Positions 43,365 through 53,072 of a DNA stretch of 61,446 nucleotides are shown piece by piece. This DNA is from a bacterium (GTDB taxonomy: Bacteria > Pseudomonadota > Gammaproteobacteria > Burkholderiales > Burkholderiaceae_C), in contig JAVBXK010000066.1 of assembly GCA_030824555.1 (NCBI GenBank), forward strand, positions 1 to 61,446. Direction: 5' to 3'. Each line of letters begins with the position of its first letter. Positions within the stretch are counted from its first letter, which is position 1. Made by a program: the position numbers and the translations under genes. The notes below the pieces were generated by a model, which ran no database searches, had not been told where the DNA came from, and saw only the letters and a list, made by a program, of their open reading frames with translations.

Positions 43365-43814
43365 TCATTGCAATGCGGCAGGTGCGGGGGTGTTGACCTG
43401 CAGCCAGAACGCGCACAGGTGTTTCATGGCCCCCAGAAATTCGCCGAAATCGGTCGGCTTGGCCATGTAGGCGTTCGTGCCTGCCGCGTAGGCCCGCATC
43501 AGGTCAGACGGCTCGGTGGACGAGGTCAGCACCACGATGGGCATGTGCCGCAACGCGGCCGATCCCTTCACTTCCGCCAGCACGCCAAACCCGTCAAGGA
43601 TGGGCATCTTCAGGTCCAGCAGCACCACAGCCGGGTCGCTACCGGTGCGGTCACTGAACGTGCCCCGACGAAACAGGTAGTCCAGCGCCTGCTGTCCGTT
43701 GGACACGTGTTCCACCGGCGCACCGTCGGCATAGCGGGACAGCGCCATTTTGGTCAACGCGGCTTCGTCGGGGTTGTCTTCAACCAGCAGGATGTGTGAC
43801 GACAGTGAAGGCAT
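43365..43814 (-). CDS. Single-domain response regulator (Rcp1-like)
   Basis: A 149-residue receiver-only protein: acidic pair LLVEDNPDEA near 9-18, phospho-acceptor Asp in VVLLDLKMPILDGFGVL near 67, Thr/Ser in VVLTSSTEPSD, Lys in YMAKPTDF. The extended loop YLFRRGTFSDRTGSDP and the helix DFGEFLGAMK match the Rcp1/Che-Y-like group served by phytochrome or other kinases. No output domain. The ATG at 43814 starts the domain; a longer frame upstream has no support. No partner kinase is adjacent. Confidence 0.88.
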   Translation of the reverse strand: MPSLSSHILLVEDNPDEAALTKMALSRYADGAPVEHVSNGQQALDYLFRRGTFSDRTGSDPAVVLLDLKMPILDGFGVLAEVKGSAALRHMPIVVLTSSTEPSDLMRAYAAGTNAYMAKPTDFGEFLGAMKHLCAFWLQVNTPAPAALQ

Positions 43815-43932
43815 GTTCTGTTTTGTGACGAGGGTGTGAAGCGGCATTCTTAACCGGAAAGGTCGGTTTCGTCCATGCGCATGATCAGCATTGCTGCGTG
43901 CTAAGCTGCCGCGATATTGTTTGGAGACACCC

Positions 43933-45075
43933 ATGCCCGGTTTGCTGCCCGACGTCGATCCCGACGGTTTGCTTGAGTTTTCAGTGGTTTACACCGACCG
44001 CGCGCTGAACCACATGTCGGCCCGCTTTCGCGGCGTCATGACCGACATTTCCGCCATTTTGAAAGAGGTTTACCACGCCAAAGCCGCCGTGCTGGTGCCC
44101 GGCAGCGGCACGTTTGGCATGGAATCGGTGGCGCGCCAGTTTGCGCACGGCAAAAAAGTGCTGGTCATCCGCAACGGCTGGTTCAGCTACCGCTGGACGC
44201 AGATTTTCGACATGGGCTCTATTCCGTCCGAATCCATCGTGCTGAAGGCCCGCCGCACCGGCGACAGCGCACAAGCCCCGTGGGAGCCTTGCCCCGTGGA
44301 AGAAGTGGTGGCCACCATCCTGGCCGAAAAGCCCGCCGTGGTATTTGCCCCGCACGTGGAAACCGCTGCTGGCATGATCCTGCCCGACGACTACATCCGC
44401 GCCGTGACCGACGCTGTGCACCAGGTGGGCGGCCTGTTTGTGCTCGACTGCATTGCCTCGGGGGCCATGTGGGTGGACATGGCAGCGACAGGCGTGGACC
44501 TGCTCATTTCTGCACCCCAAAAAGGCTGGAGCGGTTCGCCCGCCTGCGCCATGGTCATGCTCAGCGAGCGTGCCCGTGCGGCCATTGACGGCACCACCAG
44601 CTCCAGCTTTGCCTGCGATTTGAAGAAGTGGCTGCAGATCATGGAAAGCTACGAAAACGGCAGCCACTCGTACCACACCACCATGCCCACCGACGCGCTG
44701 GCCCGCCTGCGCGACGTGATGCAGGAAACCCGCGCCTACGGGTTTGAAAAGGTGCGGCAGGAACAGATTGCCCTGGGCGACCGCGTGCGTGCATTGTTCG
44801 AGAGTCGCGGCATCCGCAGCGTGGCGGCCGACGGTTTCAAAGCACCCGGCGTGGTGGTCAGCTACACCACCGACCCGGACATGCAAAACAGCAAAAAGTT
44901 TCTGGCGTTGGGCCTGCAAACCGCAGCGGGCGTGCCGCTGCAGTGTGACGAACCCGCAGGCTTTTCCACCTTCCGCGTCGGCCTGTTCGGGCTGGAAAAA
45001 CTGCACAACGTCGAGCGCAGCGTGGGCCACCTGAGTGCGGCACTCGACCAGATGGGGGTCACCGGCCACCGGTGA
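43933..45075 (+). CDS. Class V aminotransferase (serine/alanine:glyoxylate type)
   Basis: A 380-residue pyridoxal-phosphate aminotransferase of fold type I. The PLP-binding region shows LFVLDCIASGAMWVDM with the conserved Asp, and the Schiff-base Lys in LISAPQKGWSG near 198. Start region LLEFSVVYTDRALNHMSARFRGVMTDI fits serine-glyoxylate / alanine-glyoxylate aminotransferases. The donor (serine, alanine or 2-aminoethylphosphonate) cannot be told. Start 43933 is preceded by TTGGAGACACCC. It ends 10 bp before the hemolysin III gene. Confidence 0.88.
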   Translation: MPGLLPDVDPDGLLEFSVVYTDRALNHMSARFRGVMTDISAILKEVYHAKAAVLVPGSGTFGMESVARQFAHGKKVLVIRNGWFSYRWTQIFDMGSIPSESIVLKARRTGDSAQAPWEPCPVEEVVATILAEKPAVVFAPHVETAAGMILPDDYIRAVTDAVHQVGGLFVLDCIASGAMWVDMAATGVDLLISAPQKGWSGSPACAMVMLSERARAAIDGTTSSSFACDLKKWLQIMESYENGSHSYHTTMPTDALARLRDVMQETRAYGFEKVRQEQIALGDRVRALFESRGIRSVAADGFKAPGVVVSYTTDPDMQNSKKFLALGLQTAAGVPLQCDEPAGFSTFRVGLFGLEKLHNVERSVGHLSAALDQMGVTGHR

Positions 45076-45085
45076 TGTGTGCATC

Positions 45086-45736
45086 ATGACCCCTGCACTG
45101 TTGCCCCGTTACACCTTTCGGGAAGAGCTGGCCAACAGTGTCACGCACGGCGTGGGCATCGTGCTGGCCATTGCCGGGCTGGTGGTGCTGACGGCATTTG
45201 CCGTGCTGCATGGTGGTGTTGCCGAGGTGGTGGCCAGTGTGGTATTCGGTGCCTCGCTTGTGCTGTGCTACACCACGTCCACGCTGTACCACGCCATTCC
45301 CATTGACCGTGTCCGCCACGTACTGCGGGCGCTGGACCATTCGGCTATTTTTCTGCTGATTGCGGGTACTTACACGCCATTCATGCTGCTCAGCCTGGGT
45401 GGTGCGTTGGGTTGGGGCATGCTGGCGCTGATCTGGACGTTGGCTGTTGCCGGTGTGATTGCCCGCCTGTGGTTGAACGGCCGACGACACGGTCTGGTTG
45501 TGGGGCTGTACGTGGCCATGGGCTGGGCCGTGGTGTTTGCCTTGAAGCCCCTTGTGGCCGCATTGGGCACGGGCGGCGTGGCCCTGCTGGCCGCAGGTGG
45601 CGTGTCGTACACCTTGGGCGTGGTGTTTTACAAATGGCGTTCGCTGCCTTACAGCCATGCCATCTGGCACCTGTTCGTGCTGGCAGGCAGTGCGCTGCAC
45701 TTTTTTGCCGTGCTGCTTTACGTGCTGCCGCGCTGA
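45086..45736 (+). CDS. Hemolysin III / PAQR-family membrane protein
   Basis: A 216-residue integral membrane protein with about seven hydrophobic segments. The start EELANSVTHGVGIVLAIAG and YTTSTLYHAIPIDRVRHVLRALDHSAIFLLIAGTYTPFML are diagnostic of the bacterial hemolysin III family (PAQR), with conserved Ser/His/Asp residues that form a metal site; the closing PYSHAIWHLFVLAGSALHFFAVL supplies the last His pair. The natural activity is unclear. The start lies 10 bp after the aminotransferase stop, so they are likely cotranscribed. Confidence 0.92.
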   Translation: MTPALLPRYTFREELANSVTHGVGIVLAIAGLVVLTAFAVLHGGVAEVVASVVFGASLVLCYTTSTLYHAIPIDRVRHVLRALDHSAIFLLIAGTYTPFMLLSLGGALGWGMLALIWTLAVAGVIARLWLNGRRHGLVVGLYVAMGWAVVFALKPLVAALGTGGVALLAAGGVSYTLGVVFYKWRSLPYSHAIWHLFVLAGSALHFFAVLLYVLPR

Positions 45737-45777
45737 AGCGGGCCAGGCAAGTGAGCGACCGGTTGGTCGCCTGACGT

Positions 45778-46953
45778 TCACACGGTTTGCGTGGCCGCCA
45801 ATTCCGTGCACAGCGTGCCCAAAGGCATGGCCAGAATGTCGCTGCCGAGGGGAAAGGTTTCATCTCCCGGGTACACCACCAGTTTGCGTGAAGGCGACAG
45901 GTCGCTGCAGGCCGCGTGGAATCCACGCTCTACCTTGGGGCTGAGGCTGCGCTTGATTTCAATGGCCCACATGGCTCCGTTGGGCCAGGTCAGCAGCAGG
46001 TCGATTTCGGCGCCGCTGCTGCTGCGGTAGAAATGCGCTTGCACGGCAGGTGGGGCACAGCAAAGCAGGTTTTCAATCACAAAACCTTCCCAACTGGCCC
46101 CCACAATCATGTGCGACAGCAGTTGCTCGGTGGTTTCAATGTCAAGCAGGCCGTGCACCAATCCGCTGTCGCGTACATAGACTTTGGGCGATTTGACCAG
46201 CCGTTTGCCCAGGTTGGCGTGCCAGGCTGGCAGGCGGCGTACCAGCAGCAGGGCGCACAGCAGGTCGGTGTAGCTGTGTACCGTTTTGATGTCCAACCCC
46301 ATGTTGCGGGCCAGTTGCGCCATGTTGAGCAAACCGCCCTGGTGGTGGGCCAGCATGGTCCAGAACCGGCGCAAGGTGTCGGCTGCAATCCGTGGCCCGA
46401 ATTGGGGGACATCCCGTTCCAGGTAGGTGCGGATGAAGTTCTGCCGCCAGCGCAGACTGCGGGCATCGCTGGGGGCCGTCAGGCTTTCCGGGAAGCCACC
46501 CCGCAGCCACAGCGTGTTGGCCAGTGCGGTGCCGGTTTCATGCACGCTCAGTGTGCCCAACTCCAGATACGCAATGCGCCCAGCCAAGGTTTCGCCCGAT
46601 TGCTGGAGTAATTCCAGCGATGCAGAACCCAGCAAGAGGTATTGCCCCGCGCGATGGCCCGAACGACGGGCCTGGTCGATCAGCCCACGCAACACCGGAA
46701 ACAGCGCAGGTGCCCGATGCACTTCGTCCAGGATGACCAGCTTGTCGAGATGGCCCGACAGATACAGCTCGGGTTGTGCGAGTTTGGCCCGGTCGCGCTC
46801 GGATTCCAAATCCAAGTAGACGCTTGGCATGGATTTGGCCGCTTCCCATGCCAGCGTGGTCTTGCCGACTTGGCGTGGCCCCAGCAGTGCAACCGCAGGT
46901 GTGTGTTGCAACTCAGTTTGCAGTTCAGGCAGGATTTGACGGTGAAACATCAT
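45778..46953 (-). CDS. AAA ATPase with DUF4143 and PD-(D/E)XK C-terminus
   Basis: A 391-residue ATPase. Walker A is LLGPRQVGKTTLA near 25-37 and Walker B VILDEVHRAPALFPVLR near 75. A sensor-type segment (LLGSASLELLQQSGETLAGR) follows, then the DUF4143 domain (LARNMGLDIKTVHSYTDLLCALLLVRRLPAW) and a C-terminal nuclease-like core (GAEIDLLLTWPNGAMWAIEIKRS, with Asp and ExK). Genes of this class are scattered through genomes and often mobile. The role is unknown. An in-frame Met follows directly at residue 2. It is not grouped with other genes. Confidence 0.88.
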   Translation of the reverse strand: MMFHRQILPELQTELQHTPAVALLGPRQVGKTTLAWEAAKSMPSVYLDLESERDRAKLAQPELYLSGHLDKLVILDEVHRAPALFPVLRGLIDQARRSGHRAGQYLLLGSASLELLQQSGETLAGRIAYLELGTLSVHETGTALANTLWLRGGFPESLTAPSDARSLRWRQNFIRTYLERDVPQFGPRIAADTLRRFWTMLAHHQGGLLNMAQLARNMGLDIKTVHSYTDLLCALLLVRRLPAWHANLGKRLVKSPKVYVRDSGLVHGLLDIETTEQLLSHMIVGASWEGFVIENLLCCAPPAVQAHFYRSSSGAEIDLLLTWPNGAMWAIEIKRSLSPKVERGFHAACSDLSPSRKLVVYPGDETFPLGSDILAMPLGTLCTELAATQTV

Positions 46954-47011
46954 TGCAATTATGGATTTTCATTCCATGATTTGCAATGTTAACGATCGCG
47001 AACTGCAGCCC

Positions 47012-48526
47012 TCAAAACCGTTCCAGTTCCGGATGCTTGATGGCCCCGGCCCGTACCAGCATCTTGCCGTACTCGGCACAGCGGTGTTTGGTGGGAATGA
47101 CCTTGCCGGGGTTGAGCAGCCCGGCGGGGTCGAACGCGCGTTTCAGGCCGAACATGGCCTCGTTTTCTTCGGCTGAAAACTGCACGCACATGCTGTTGAG
47201 CTTTTCCACGCCCACGCCGTGTTCGCCCGTCACGGTGCCGCCCATGGCCACGCTGGTTTCCAGGATGTCTGCACCGAACAGCTCGCAGCGGTGGAGCTGA
47301 TCGGGGTCATTGGCATCGAACAAAATCAACGGGTGCAGGTTGCCGTCACCCGCGTGGAACACGTTGCAGCAGCGCAAGTTGTACTTCTTTTCCATTTCCT
47401 GAATCGATAGCAGGATGTCGGCCAGGCGCTTGCGCGGGATGGTGGAATCCATGCACATGTAGTCGGGGCTGATGCGCCCGCTGGCCGGGAAAGCGTTTTT
47501 GCGCCCGCTCCAAAAGCGCATACGTTCCGCTTCCGACTGGCTGACGGCAATGGCCGTGGCCCCGCAACCGCGCAGCACGGCGCTCATGCGGCCAATTTCT
47601 TCTTCCACTTCTTCGGGCGTGCCGTCGCTTTCGCACAGCAATATGGCCTCGGCGCTCAGGTCGTAACCGGCGTGCACAAAGTCTTCCACGGCGGCGGTCA
47701 TGGGTTTGTCCATCATCTCCAGCCCGGCGGGGATGATGCCTGCGGCAATCACGGCGGCCACGGCGTCGCCGGCTTTGCGCACGTCGTCAAAGCTGGCCAT
47801 GATGCAGCGGGCCAGTTGGGGTTTGGGCACCAGCTTCACGGTCACTTCGGTGGTGACGGCCAGCATGCCCTCGCTGCCGATCAGCACGCTCAGCAGGTCC
47901 AGCCCCGGCACGTCAAGCGCGTCGCTGCCAAATTCAATGGCTTCGCCTGCCATGTTGAACCCGCGTACTTTCAAGATGTTGTGCACCGTCAGGCCGTACT
48001 TCAGGCAGTGCACGCCGCCCGAGTTTTCGGCCACGTTGCCGCCGATGGTGCAGGCAATCTGGCTGCTGGGGTCGGGCGCGTAGTACAGGCCGAACGGGGC
48101 AGCAGCTTCACTGATGGCCAGGTTGCGCACACCCGCTTGCACCACCGCCGTGCGGCTGACGGGGTCCATCTTCAGTATCTGGTTGAACTTGGCCAGGCTC
48201 ATGGTCACACCCATGGCGTGGGGCATGGCCCCACCCGACAGGCCGGTGCCCGCGCCGCGTGCCACCACGGGCACACCCAGCGCGTGGCAGGTGCGCAGCA
48301 CGGCGGCCACCTGGGCTTCGGTTTCGGGCAGGGCCACCACCAGCGGGCGTTCGCGGTAGGCCGTCAGGCCGTCGCACTCGTACGGCACGGTGTCCTCCAG
48401 CTGGTACAGCAGCGCATGTGAAGGTAAATGTGCCTCCAGTGCTTTTACCACCTGGGTTTGAAGCTCTGCTTTTTGTGGTTTTTGAAGGGTGGCCGGATCG
48501 AATAGGGGGTCGCGTGGGGCGTTCAT
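47012..48526 (-). CDS. FAD-linked 2-hydroxyacid dehydrogenase, GlcD-like
   Basis: A 504-residue flavoprotein of the glycolate oxidase GlcD / D-lactate dehydrogenase type. The FAD domain shows VPVVARGAGTGLSGGAMP near 91-108 and GLYYAPDPSSQIACTIGGNVAENSGGVHCLKYGLT near 150-184. The C-terminal domain has the metal/substrate motif NVFHAGDGNLHPLILFD and VTGEHGVGVEK. It converts glycolate or D-lactate to the oxo acid. GlcE and GlcF subunits are not next to it, so it may act alone. The ATG at 48526 has GGAG 9 bp upstream, better than a start 24 bp further on. Confidence 0.9.
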   Translation of the reverse strand: MNAPRDPLFDPATLQKPQKAELQTQVVKALEAHLPSHALLYQLEDTVPYECDGLTAYRERPLVVALPETEAQVAAVLRTCHALGVPVVARGAGTGLSGGAMPHAMGVTMSLAKFNQILKMDPVSRTAVVQAGVRNLAISEAAAPFGLYYAPDPSSQIACTIGGNVAENSGGVHCLKYGLTVHNILKVRGFNMAGEAIEFGSDALDVPGLDLLSVLIGSEGMLAVTTEVTVKLVPKPQLARCIMASFDDVRKAGDAVAAVIAAGIIPAGLEMMDKPMTAAVEDFVHAGYDLSAEAILLCESDGTPEEVEEEIGRMSAVLRGCGATAIAVSQSEAERMRFWSGRKNAFPASGRISPDYMCMDSTIPRKRLADILLSIQEMEKKYNLRCCNVFHAGDGNLHPLILFDANDPDQLHRCELFGADILETSVAMGGTVTGEHGVGVEKLNSMCVQFSAEENEAMFGLKRAFDPAGLLNPGKVIPTKHRCAEYGKMLVRAGAIKHPELERF

Positions 48527-48688
48527 GCCTGCTCCATGGCGTGGGGTCAACGGGATGCAGGCAGTTTAGGGCGGTGTGCCTGCCGGTGTGTTGAATAAAT
48601 CTGCATCGCTGTTTGAATTGCCGCCCGATTCGCGACAGGCCGGGCCCTCCTGTATCGCGAATTTGCCAGCGGTGTTGGCCGACAGCGG

Positions 48689-51100
48689 TCAGTGCGCGGA
48701 GGCTGTGCCGCTGTCCAAGAGCGCTGTATTTCGCATCACTCGGGCAATTTCAGTTTGAAGGGCCTGGGCAGAAATGGGTTTGGACACGTAGCCGTCGGCA
48801 CCGCCCGCCATGAAGCGCTCGCGGTCGCCGGTCATGGCGTGGGCCGTCACCATCAGCACCGGGGTGTGGCGGCCCGTGCCGGTTTCGCGTTTGCGCAGTT
48901 CAGCCAGGGCTGCCTGCCCATCCAGCTCCGGCATCATCACGTCCATCAGGACCAAGTCGAAGGTTTCGTGTGCCAGGGCCTCCAACGCTGCGAGTCCGTT
49001 GTCGGCCAGCACGAAGCTGTGGCCCATTTTGGTCAGCAGCAGGCCGGCCAGTTTCTGGTTGATGGGGTGGTCTTCTGCCAGCAGGATGTGGAGTGCGCGC
49101 ACCGCGTGGTCCACCTCGCCCCCCACGCTTTTGCCGAACACGGCTTCGTCACCCTTGGGCAGGGTGCAACGCATGCTGAACGTGAAGGTCGAGCCTTTGC
49201 CGGGCACACTTGCTGCCGATATGGTGCCGCCCATCAGCGTGACCAGGCTGCGCGAAATGGCCAGCCCCAGGCCCGTGCCGCCATACGAACGGGTGATGGT
49301 GCCATCTGCCTGCTCAAACGGGTTGAACAGCGCCTCCGCCTTGGCTGGGTCGAACCCGATGCCCGTGTCGGTCACCTGGCAGCGCAGCATCATGCTGCCG
49401 TCAGGTGCAACCGGTTCGGCATCCATGTGCACGGCCACTTCGCCGTCATGGGTGAACTTGAGGGCATTGCCGATCAGGTTGGTCAGTATCTGGCGCAGCC
49501 GCACCGGGTCGGCCATGACTTCCGGCGGCACAGCAGGGGTGCACACGTGGCGCAGGGCCAGACCTTTGTGCTCGGCCATGCCGCGCAGCGACCTGACCGT
49601 GTGCCGCAGTATTTGCTCGGGGATGATGCGGGCGGGTTCCAGCTCCAGCGCCCCGGACTCGATCTTCGAGAAGTCGAGGATGTCGTTGATGATGAACAAC
49701 AAGTGGTTGGCCGACTCCTTGGCCAGCGACAGGTGTTCGCGCTGCTGGGGCTGCAGCTCGGTGTCGAGCACCAGCTGCGTCATGCCCACGATGCCGTTCA
49801 TGGGCGTGCGGATTTCGTGGCTCATGTTGGCCAAAAATTCGCCCTTCAGGCGGTTGGCCACCTCGGCTTTGTTGCGTGCCTCGATCAGCTGCGCCTCGTT
49901 GGCCTTGATCTGTGTGAAGTCCTGCATCACGCCGGTGAAGTACAACTCGTCATCCACCCGTGTTTCGGTGACCGACAGGCGCAGCGGGAAGGTGCTGCCG
50001 TCTTTGCGGCAGCCGTCCAGCACCCGTGGGCGGTTGAGCATGTGTGCCACCCCTGTGGTCAGGTAAGTGTCAATGTCTTTGGCATGTCGCGCACGGTTGC
50101 CTGCGGCCATGAGGATGCCCACGTTCTGGCCCAGCAGTTCGGCGTGTTCGAAGCCAAACATGGCCGCAGCCGCCACGTTGGCCTGGATGATGGTGCCCCG
50201 CGTGTCGATGACGACGATGCCTTCCGGGGCCGAATCGAAAATGCTGTTCAGCTTGGACTCGCTCAGCCGCAGGTTGCGCTCGACCGTGCGGCGCTCGTCG
50301 ATTTCGCGGCGCAACTGCAGGTTGGCGTTCTCACGCTCGGCCGACAGCCCGCGCGACGTGCGCAACGCGCCTTGCAGCCGCCGGGTGACCAGCCACACCC
50401 CCGTCATGCCCAGTACCAGCACCACCAGCAAAATGGCAAACGCCCGGTTCAGCACGCCCGTGGCAGCGCTTTGCCAGCTTTTGACGGGGATGCTGATTTC
50501 GAGCGCACCGCGCACATCGCCCACTTGCCAGTCGGTTTTGGGCGACCCGGCTATTGAGTTGTGGCAGGCCACACAAAAGGCCTGCATGCGGTCGGCTTGC
50601 GCGTAGCGAAGCACGTCCACGCCGTTGACGGTTTCTTCGCGGATGAACGGCTCGTCCGGTGTGTTGCGCAAGTGGGCCAGTGCATCAGTCTGGAAGCTGT
50701 CCAGCTGGCGTTCGGCCACGCGCCAGGGAAACGGGTGTTCGCTGTACAGGGCCACTTTGTTGCCCGATTCGGTCTTGGACAGGTAATGCCCCAGGTCGAT
50801 CATCAGCGTCGCGGGCAGCGGCAGCGTGTTGGGCAGTTCTTTGTAGCGGTGGGAAATGCCGATGCCGCCTTCCTGCGCCTTGGGCAAAATTTCAGTGGCG
50901 TAGAAATTGCGAAAGTGCGAGACCGATTCGGCCTGTTTGACCGCCGTGTCGACCATGTAGGCCCGCACCACCTGCCGGGCAGACGACACCGTGTACCAAC
51001 CCACGTACACCGCCAGCAGCACCAGTACCGCGCCCAGCGCGGGCAAGGCCCACGGTTTGAGGTACAGCGCTCTGATGCGGGAAGGTGACGAAAGTGACAT
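48689..51100 (-). CDS. Hybrid histidine kinase with periplasmic c-type heme sensor domain
   Basis: An 803-residue hybrid kinase. A membrane anchor (near 14-36) leads into a periplasmic DUF3365 (Tll0287-like) domain; CVACH near residue 175 is a c-type heme-binding motif, so it may sense redox state or a gas. A second membrane segment (near 220-245) follows, then a PAS domain ([40 protein letters not shown]), HisKA with [18 protein letters not shown] (phospho-His), an ATPase domain with [17 protein letters not shown] and [10 protein letters not shown], and a receiver with [14 protein letters not shown]. Start 51100 is chosen at the membrane anchor. It has no adjacent cognate response regulator; the LysR gene upstream is unlikely to be a partner. 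Confidence 0.9.
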   Translation of the reverse strand: MSLSSPSRIRALYLKPWALPALGAVLVLLAVYVGWYTVSSARQVVRAYMVDTAVKQAESVSHFRNFYATEILPKAQEGGIGISHRYKELPNTLPLPATLMIDLGHYLSKTESGNKVALYSEHPFPWRVAERQLDSFQTDALAHLRNTPDEPFIREETVNGVDVLRYAQADRMQAFCVACHNSIAGSPKTDWQVGDVRGALEISIPVKSWQSAATGVLNRAFAILLVVLVLGMTGVWLVTRRLQGALRTSRGLSAERENANLQLRREIDERRTVERNLRLSESKLNSIFDSAPEGIVVIDTRGTIIQANVAAAAMFGFEHAELLGQNVGILMAAGNRARHAKDIDTYLTTGVAHMLNRPRVLDGCRKDGSTFPLRLSVTETRVDDELYFTGVMQDFTQIKANEAQLIEARNKAEVANRLKGEFLANMSHEIRTPMNGIVGMTQLVLDTELQPQQREHLSLAKESANHLLFIINDILDFSKIESGALELEPARIIPEQILRHTVRSLRGMAEHKGLALRHVCTPAVPPEVMADPVRLRQILTNLIGNALKFTHDGEVAVHMDAEPVAPDGSMMLRCQVTDTGIGFDPAKAEALFNPFEQADGTITRSYGGTGLGLAISRSLVTLMGGTISAASVPGKGSTFTFSMRCTLPKGDEAVFGKSVGGEVDHAVRALHILLAEDHPINQKLAGLLLTKMGHSFVLADNGLAALEALAHETFDLVLMDVMMPELDGQAALAELRKRETGTGRHTPVLMVTAHAMTGDRERFMAGGADGYVSKPISAQALQTEIARVMRNTALLDSGTASAH

Positions 51101-51162
51101 TTGGGACGGTTGCGGCCTGAGGCTGAGCGTTTTCCGGGCGTGGGTGAAAGACTCCCCGCCTT

Positions 51163-52032
51163 TCAGATCAGGGCTTGCTTGAGCCACTCGGCAAAAGCGG
51201 CGCACTCCCAGCGGTCCATGGTGCCCGTGCGCCAGCACAGGTAATGCGCGTGCGGGCTGGGCACGCTGCGCGGGTAGGGGCGCACCAGCGTGCCGTTTTC
51301 AAGCCAGGGGGCCCCCAGCCGCAGCCTGACCAGGGCCACGCCCATGCCTGCCGCCGCGCCGTCGCACATCAGCCCGATGTCGTTGAACGTGGAGCCCTCA
51401 GTTGGTTCGGGCCAGTCCAGGTCGTGTGCGGCAAACCAGGTGCGCCAGGGTTCCAGCGGGCTGCGCAGCAGGGGCAGGCCTTCCAGGTCGGCGGCGGTGT
51501 CAAACGGGCCGTGCTCGCGCATGAAGGCGGGCGACACCAGGGGTGTGACCTCGTCCTTGAACAGGCAGATGTGCTCCACATCGGCGTAGCGGCCGGTGCC
51601 GAAGCGGATGGTCAGGTCGGCATCTTCGGCCACCACGTCGAGCAGCGGGATGCTGACTTGCAGCGTCAGGTCAATCTCGGGGTAGGCCTCGGTGAACTGG
51701 CGCAACCGGGGCATGAGGATGGAGCGCGAAAACGTGGGCGTGACCGCCAGCTTCAGCTTGCGCCGACCGGGTGACGCCCCCTGACTGGGGAAGCGTCCCA
51801 GAATGGCCAGCCCCTCGCGCACGTGGGCCAGGTATTCGCTGCCTTCGCTGGTCAGCGAGAAATCGGCCCGCCCGAACAGTTTGGTGCCAATGATCTGCTC
51901 AAGTTGCTTGACCCGGTGGCTGACCGCGCTGGGGGTCACGCACAGCTCTTCGGCCGCCTGCGTCACGCTGCGCAAGCGCGCCAAGGCTTCAAACGTGAGC
52001 AGGCACTGGATGGGCGGTATGCGAACGGTCAT
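51163..52032 (-). CDS. LysR-family regulator, GcvA-like
   Basis: A 289-residue regulator. The winged helix-turn-helix is near 5-65 (LTFEALARLRSVTQAAEELCVTPSAVSHRVKQLEQIIG), with the GcvA-type start RIPPIQCLLTFEA. The effector domain (about 95-285) includes LKLAVTPTFSRSILMPRLRQFTEAYPEIDLTLQVS and GAAAGMGVALVRLRLGAPWLENGTLVRPY. GcvA-type regulators control diverse genes near them, and the target is not clear here. It is in the same direction as the hybrid kinase gene (gap 62 bp), and a dispersed repeat lies just upstream. Confidence 0.9.
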   Translation of the reverse strand: MTVRIPPIQCLLTFEALARLRSVTQAAEELCVTPSAVSHRVKQLEQIIGTKLFGRADFSLTSEGSEYLAHVREGLAILGRFPSQGASPGRRKLKLAVTPTFSRSILMPRLRQFTEAYPEIDLTLQVSIPLLDVVAEDADLTIRFGTGRYADVEHICLFKDEVTPLVSPAFMREHGPFDTAADLEGLPLLRSPLEPWRTWFAAHDLDWPEPTEGSTFNDIGLMCDGAAAGMGVALVRLRLGAPWLENGTLVRPYPRSVPSPHAHYLCWRTGTMDRWECAAFAEWLKQALI

Positions 52033-52088
52033 GGCGCCATTGTGTCACTGCCACGGGGCGTGACCCAAAGCACGAATACTGCGAAAAA

Positions 52089-52141
52089 AGTAGCTGTCAG
52101 CGCTTTTGATATAAGCGCTGGAGGCCATTTTTACTTGAAAA
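52089..52141 (+). repeat. AT-rich dispersed repeat, copy E, abutting purU stop
   Basis: TAGC at 52091 and AAGCG at 52113 are exactly 22 bp apart, followed by CTGGAGGCCATTTTTACTTGAAAAT. AGCGCTT and AAGCGCT at 52099-52119 can pair as a hairpin. The right edge of the repeat contains the purU stop codon (52131) and its last codons. Confidence 0.8.
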
Positions 52142-53003
52142 TAACCGTCTTGTGACCGTTCAGCAGCACCCGGTGCTCGCTGTGCCACTTGACGGCGCGG
52201 GCCAGCACCTGGCTCTCGGTGTCGCGGCCCAGGGCGGTGAGGTCGTCCACCGTTTTGCTGTGGTCCACGCGGGCCACGTCCTGCTCGATGATGGGGCCTT
52301 CGTCCAGGTCGGCCGTCACGTAATGCGCGGTGGCGCCGATCAGCTTCACGCCTCGGTCGTGCGCCTGGTAGTAGGGCTTGGCCCCTTTGAAGCTGGGCAA
52401 AAAGCTGTGGTGGATGTTGATGGCGCGACCGGCCAGTTTGCGGCACAGGTCGTCGCTCAAAATTTGCATGTAACGCGCCAGCACCACCAGTTCGGCGTCT
52501 TCGGCCTGCACGATTTCGAACTGGCGCTGCTCCACCTGTGCCTTGGTGGCTGCGGTCACCGGAATGTGGTGAAACGGCACGTTGTAGCTGGCGGCCAGTT
52601 GATAAAAGTCGCGGTGGTTGCTGACGATGGCGCGGATGTCCAGCGGCAGCAGCCCGCTTTTCCAGCGGAACAGCAGGTCGTTCAGGCAATGGCCCTGCTG
52701 GCTGACCATGATGACCGTGCGCATGGGTTGCGCCGTGGCGTGCAGCCGCCATTGCAGGTCGAGCGGCGCGGCAAAGGCGGCCAGGTCGGTTTTGAGCTGT
52801 TCGTGGCTGAGCTGGCTGCAGGCAAATTGCACGCGCATGAAGAACAGACCGGTGTCGTGGTCGTTGAACTGCGCGGCTTCTTCGATGTTGCCGGCGCGCT
52901 CCAGCAAAAAGCCTGACACCGCGTGCACCAGACCCAGGCGGTCAGGGCACGAAAGCGTCAGTACGTAGGTGGGGGCGGTAGAGGTCGTCATGGTGGGGGG
53001 CAT
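52131..53003 (-). CDS. purU: Formyltetrahydrofolate deformylase PurU
   Basis: PurU hydrolyses 10-formyltetrahydrofolate to formate and tetrahydrofolate, balancing one-carbon pools. The 290-residue protein has an N-terminal ACT domain (YVLTLSCPDRLGLVHAVSGFL) and a C-terminal formyltransferase-fold domain with LVVLARYMQILSD and INIHHSFLPSFKGAKPYYQAHDRGVKLIGATAHYVTADLDEGPIIEQDV, which contain the catalytic His and Asp. Start Met1 is used; Met5 (52991) is an alternative. Upstream a divergent repeat-free gap separates it from ChaN. Its 3' end is formed by a dispersed repeat. Confidence 0.95.
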   Translation of the reverse strand: MPPTMTTSTAPTYVLTLSCPDRLGLVHAVSGFLLERAGNIEEAAQFNDHDTGLFFMRVQFACSQLSHEQLKTDLAAFAAPLDLQWRLHATAQPMRTVIMVSQQGHCLNDLLFRWKSGLLPLDIRAIVSNHRDFYQLAASYNVPFHHIPVTAATKAQVEQRQFEIVQAEDAELVVLARYMQILSDDLCRKLAGRAINIHHSFLPSFKGAKPYYQAHDRGVKLIGATAHYVTADLDEGPIIEQDVARVDHSKTVDDLTALGRDTESQVLARAVKWHSEHRVLLNGHKTVIFK

Positions 53004-53072
53004 TGTCGCTGCAATCGGCAGGCAGGCTCGGTACGCCAGCCCATTGCGAGGGCGGGGTGCTGGGGCGGCCTC

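Noticed and set aside
48692-50557. Long plus-strand frame opposite the hybrid kinase
   Set aside because: Antisense shadow of a complete hybrid kinase with intact catalytic motifs.
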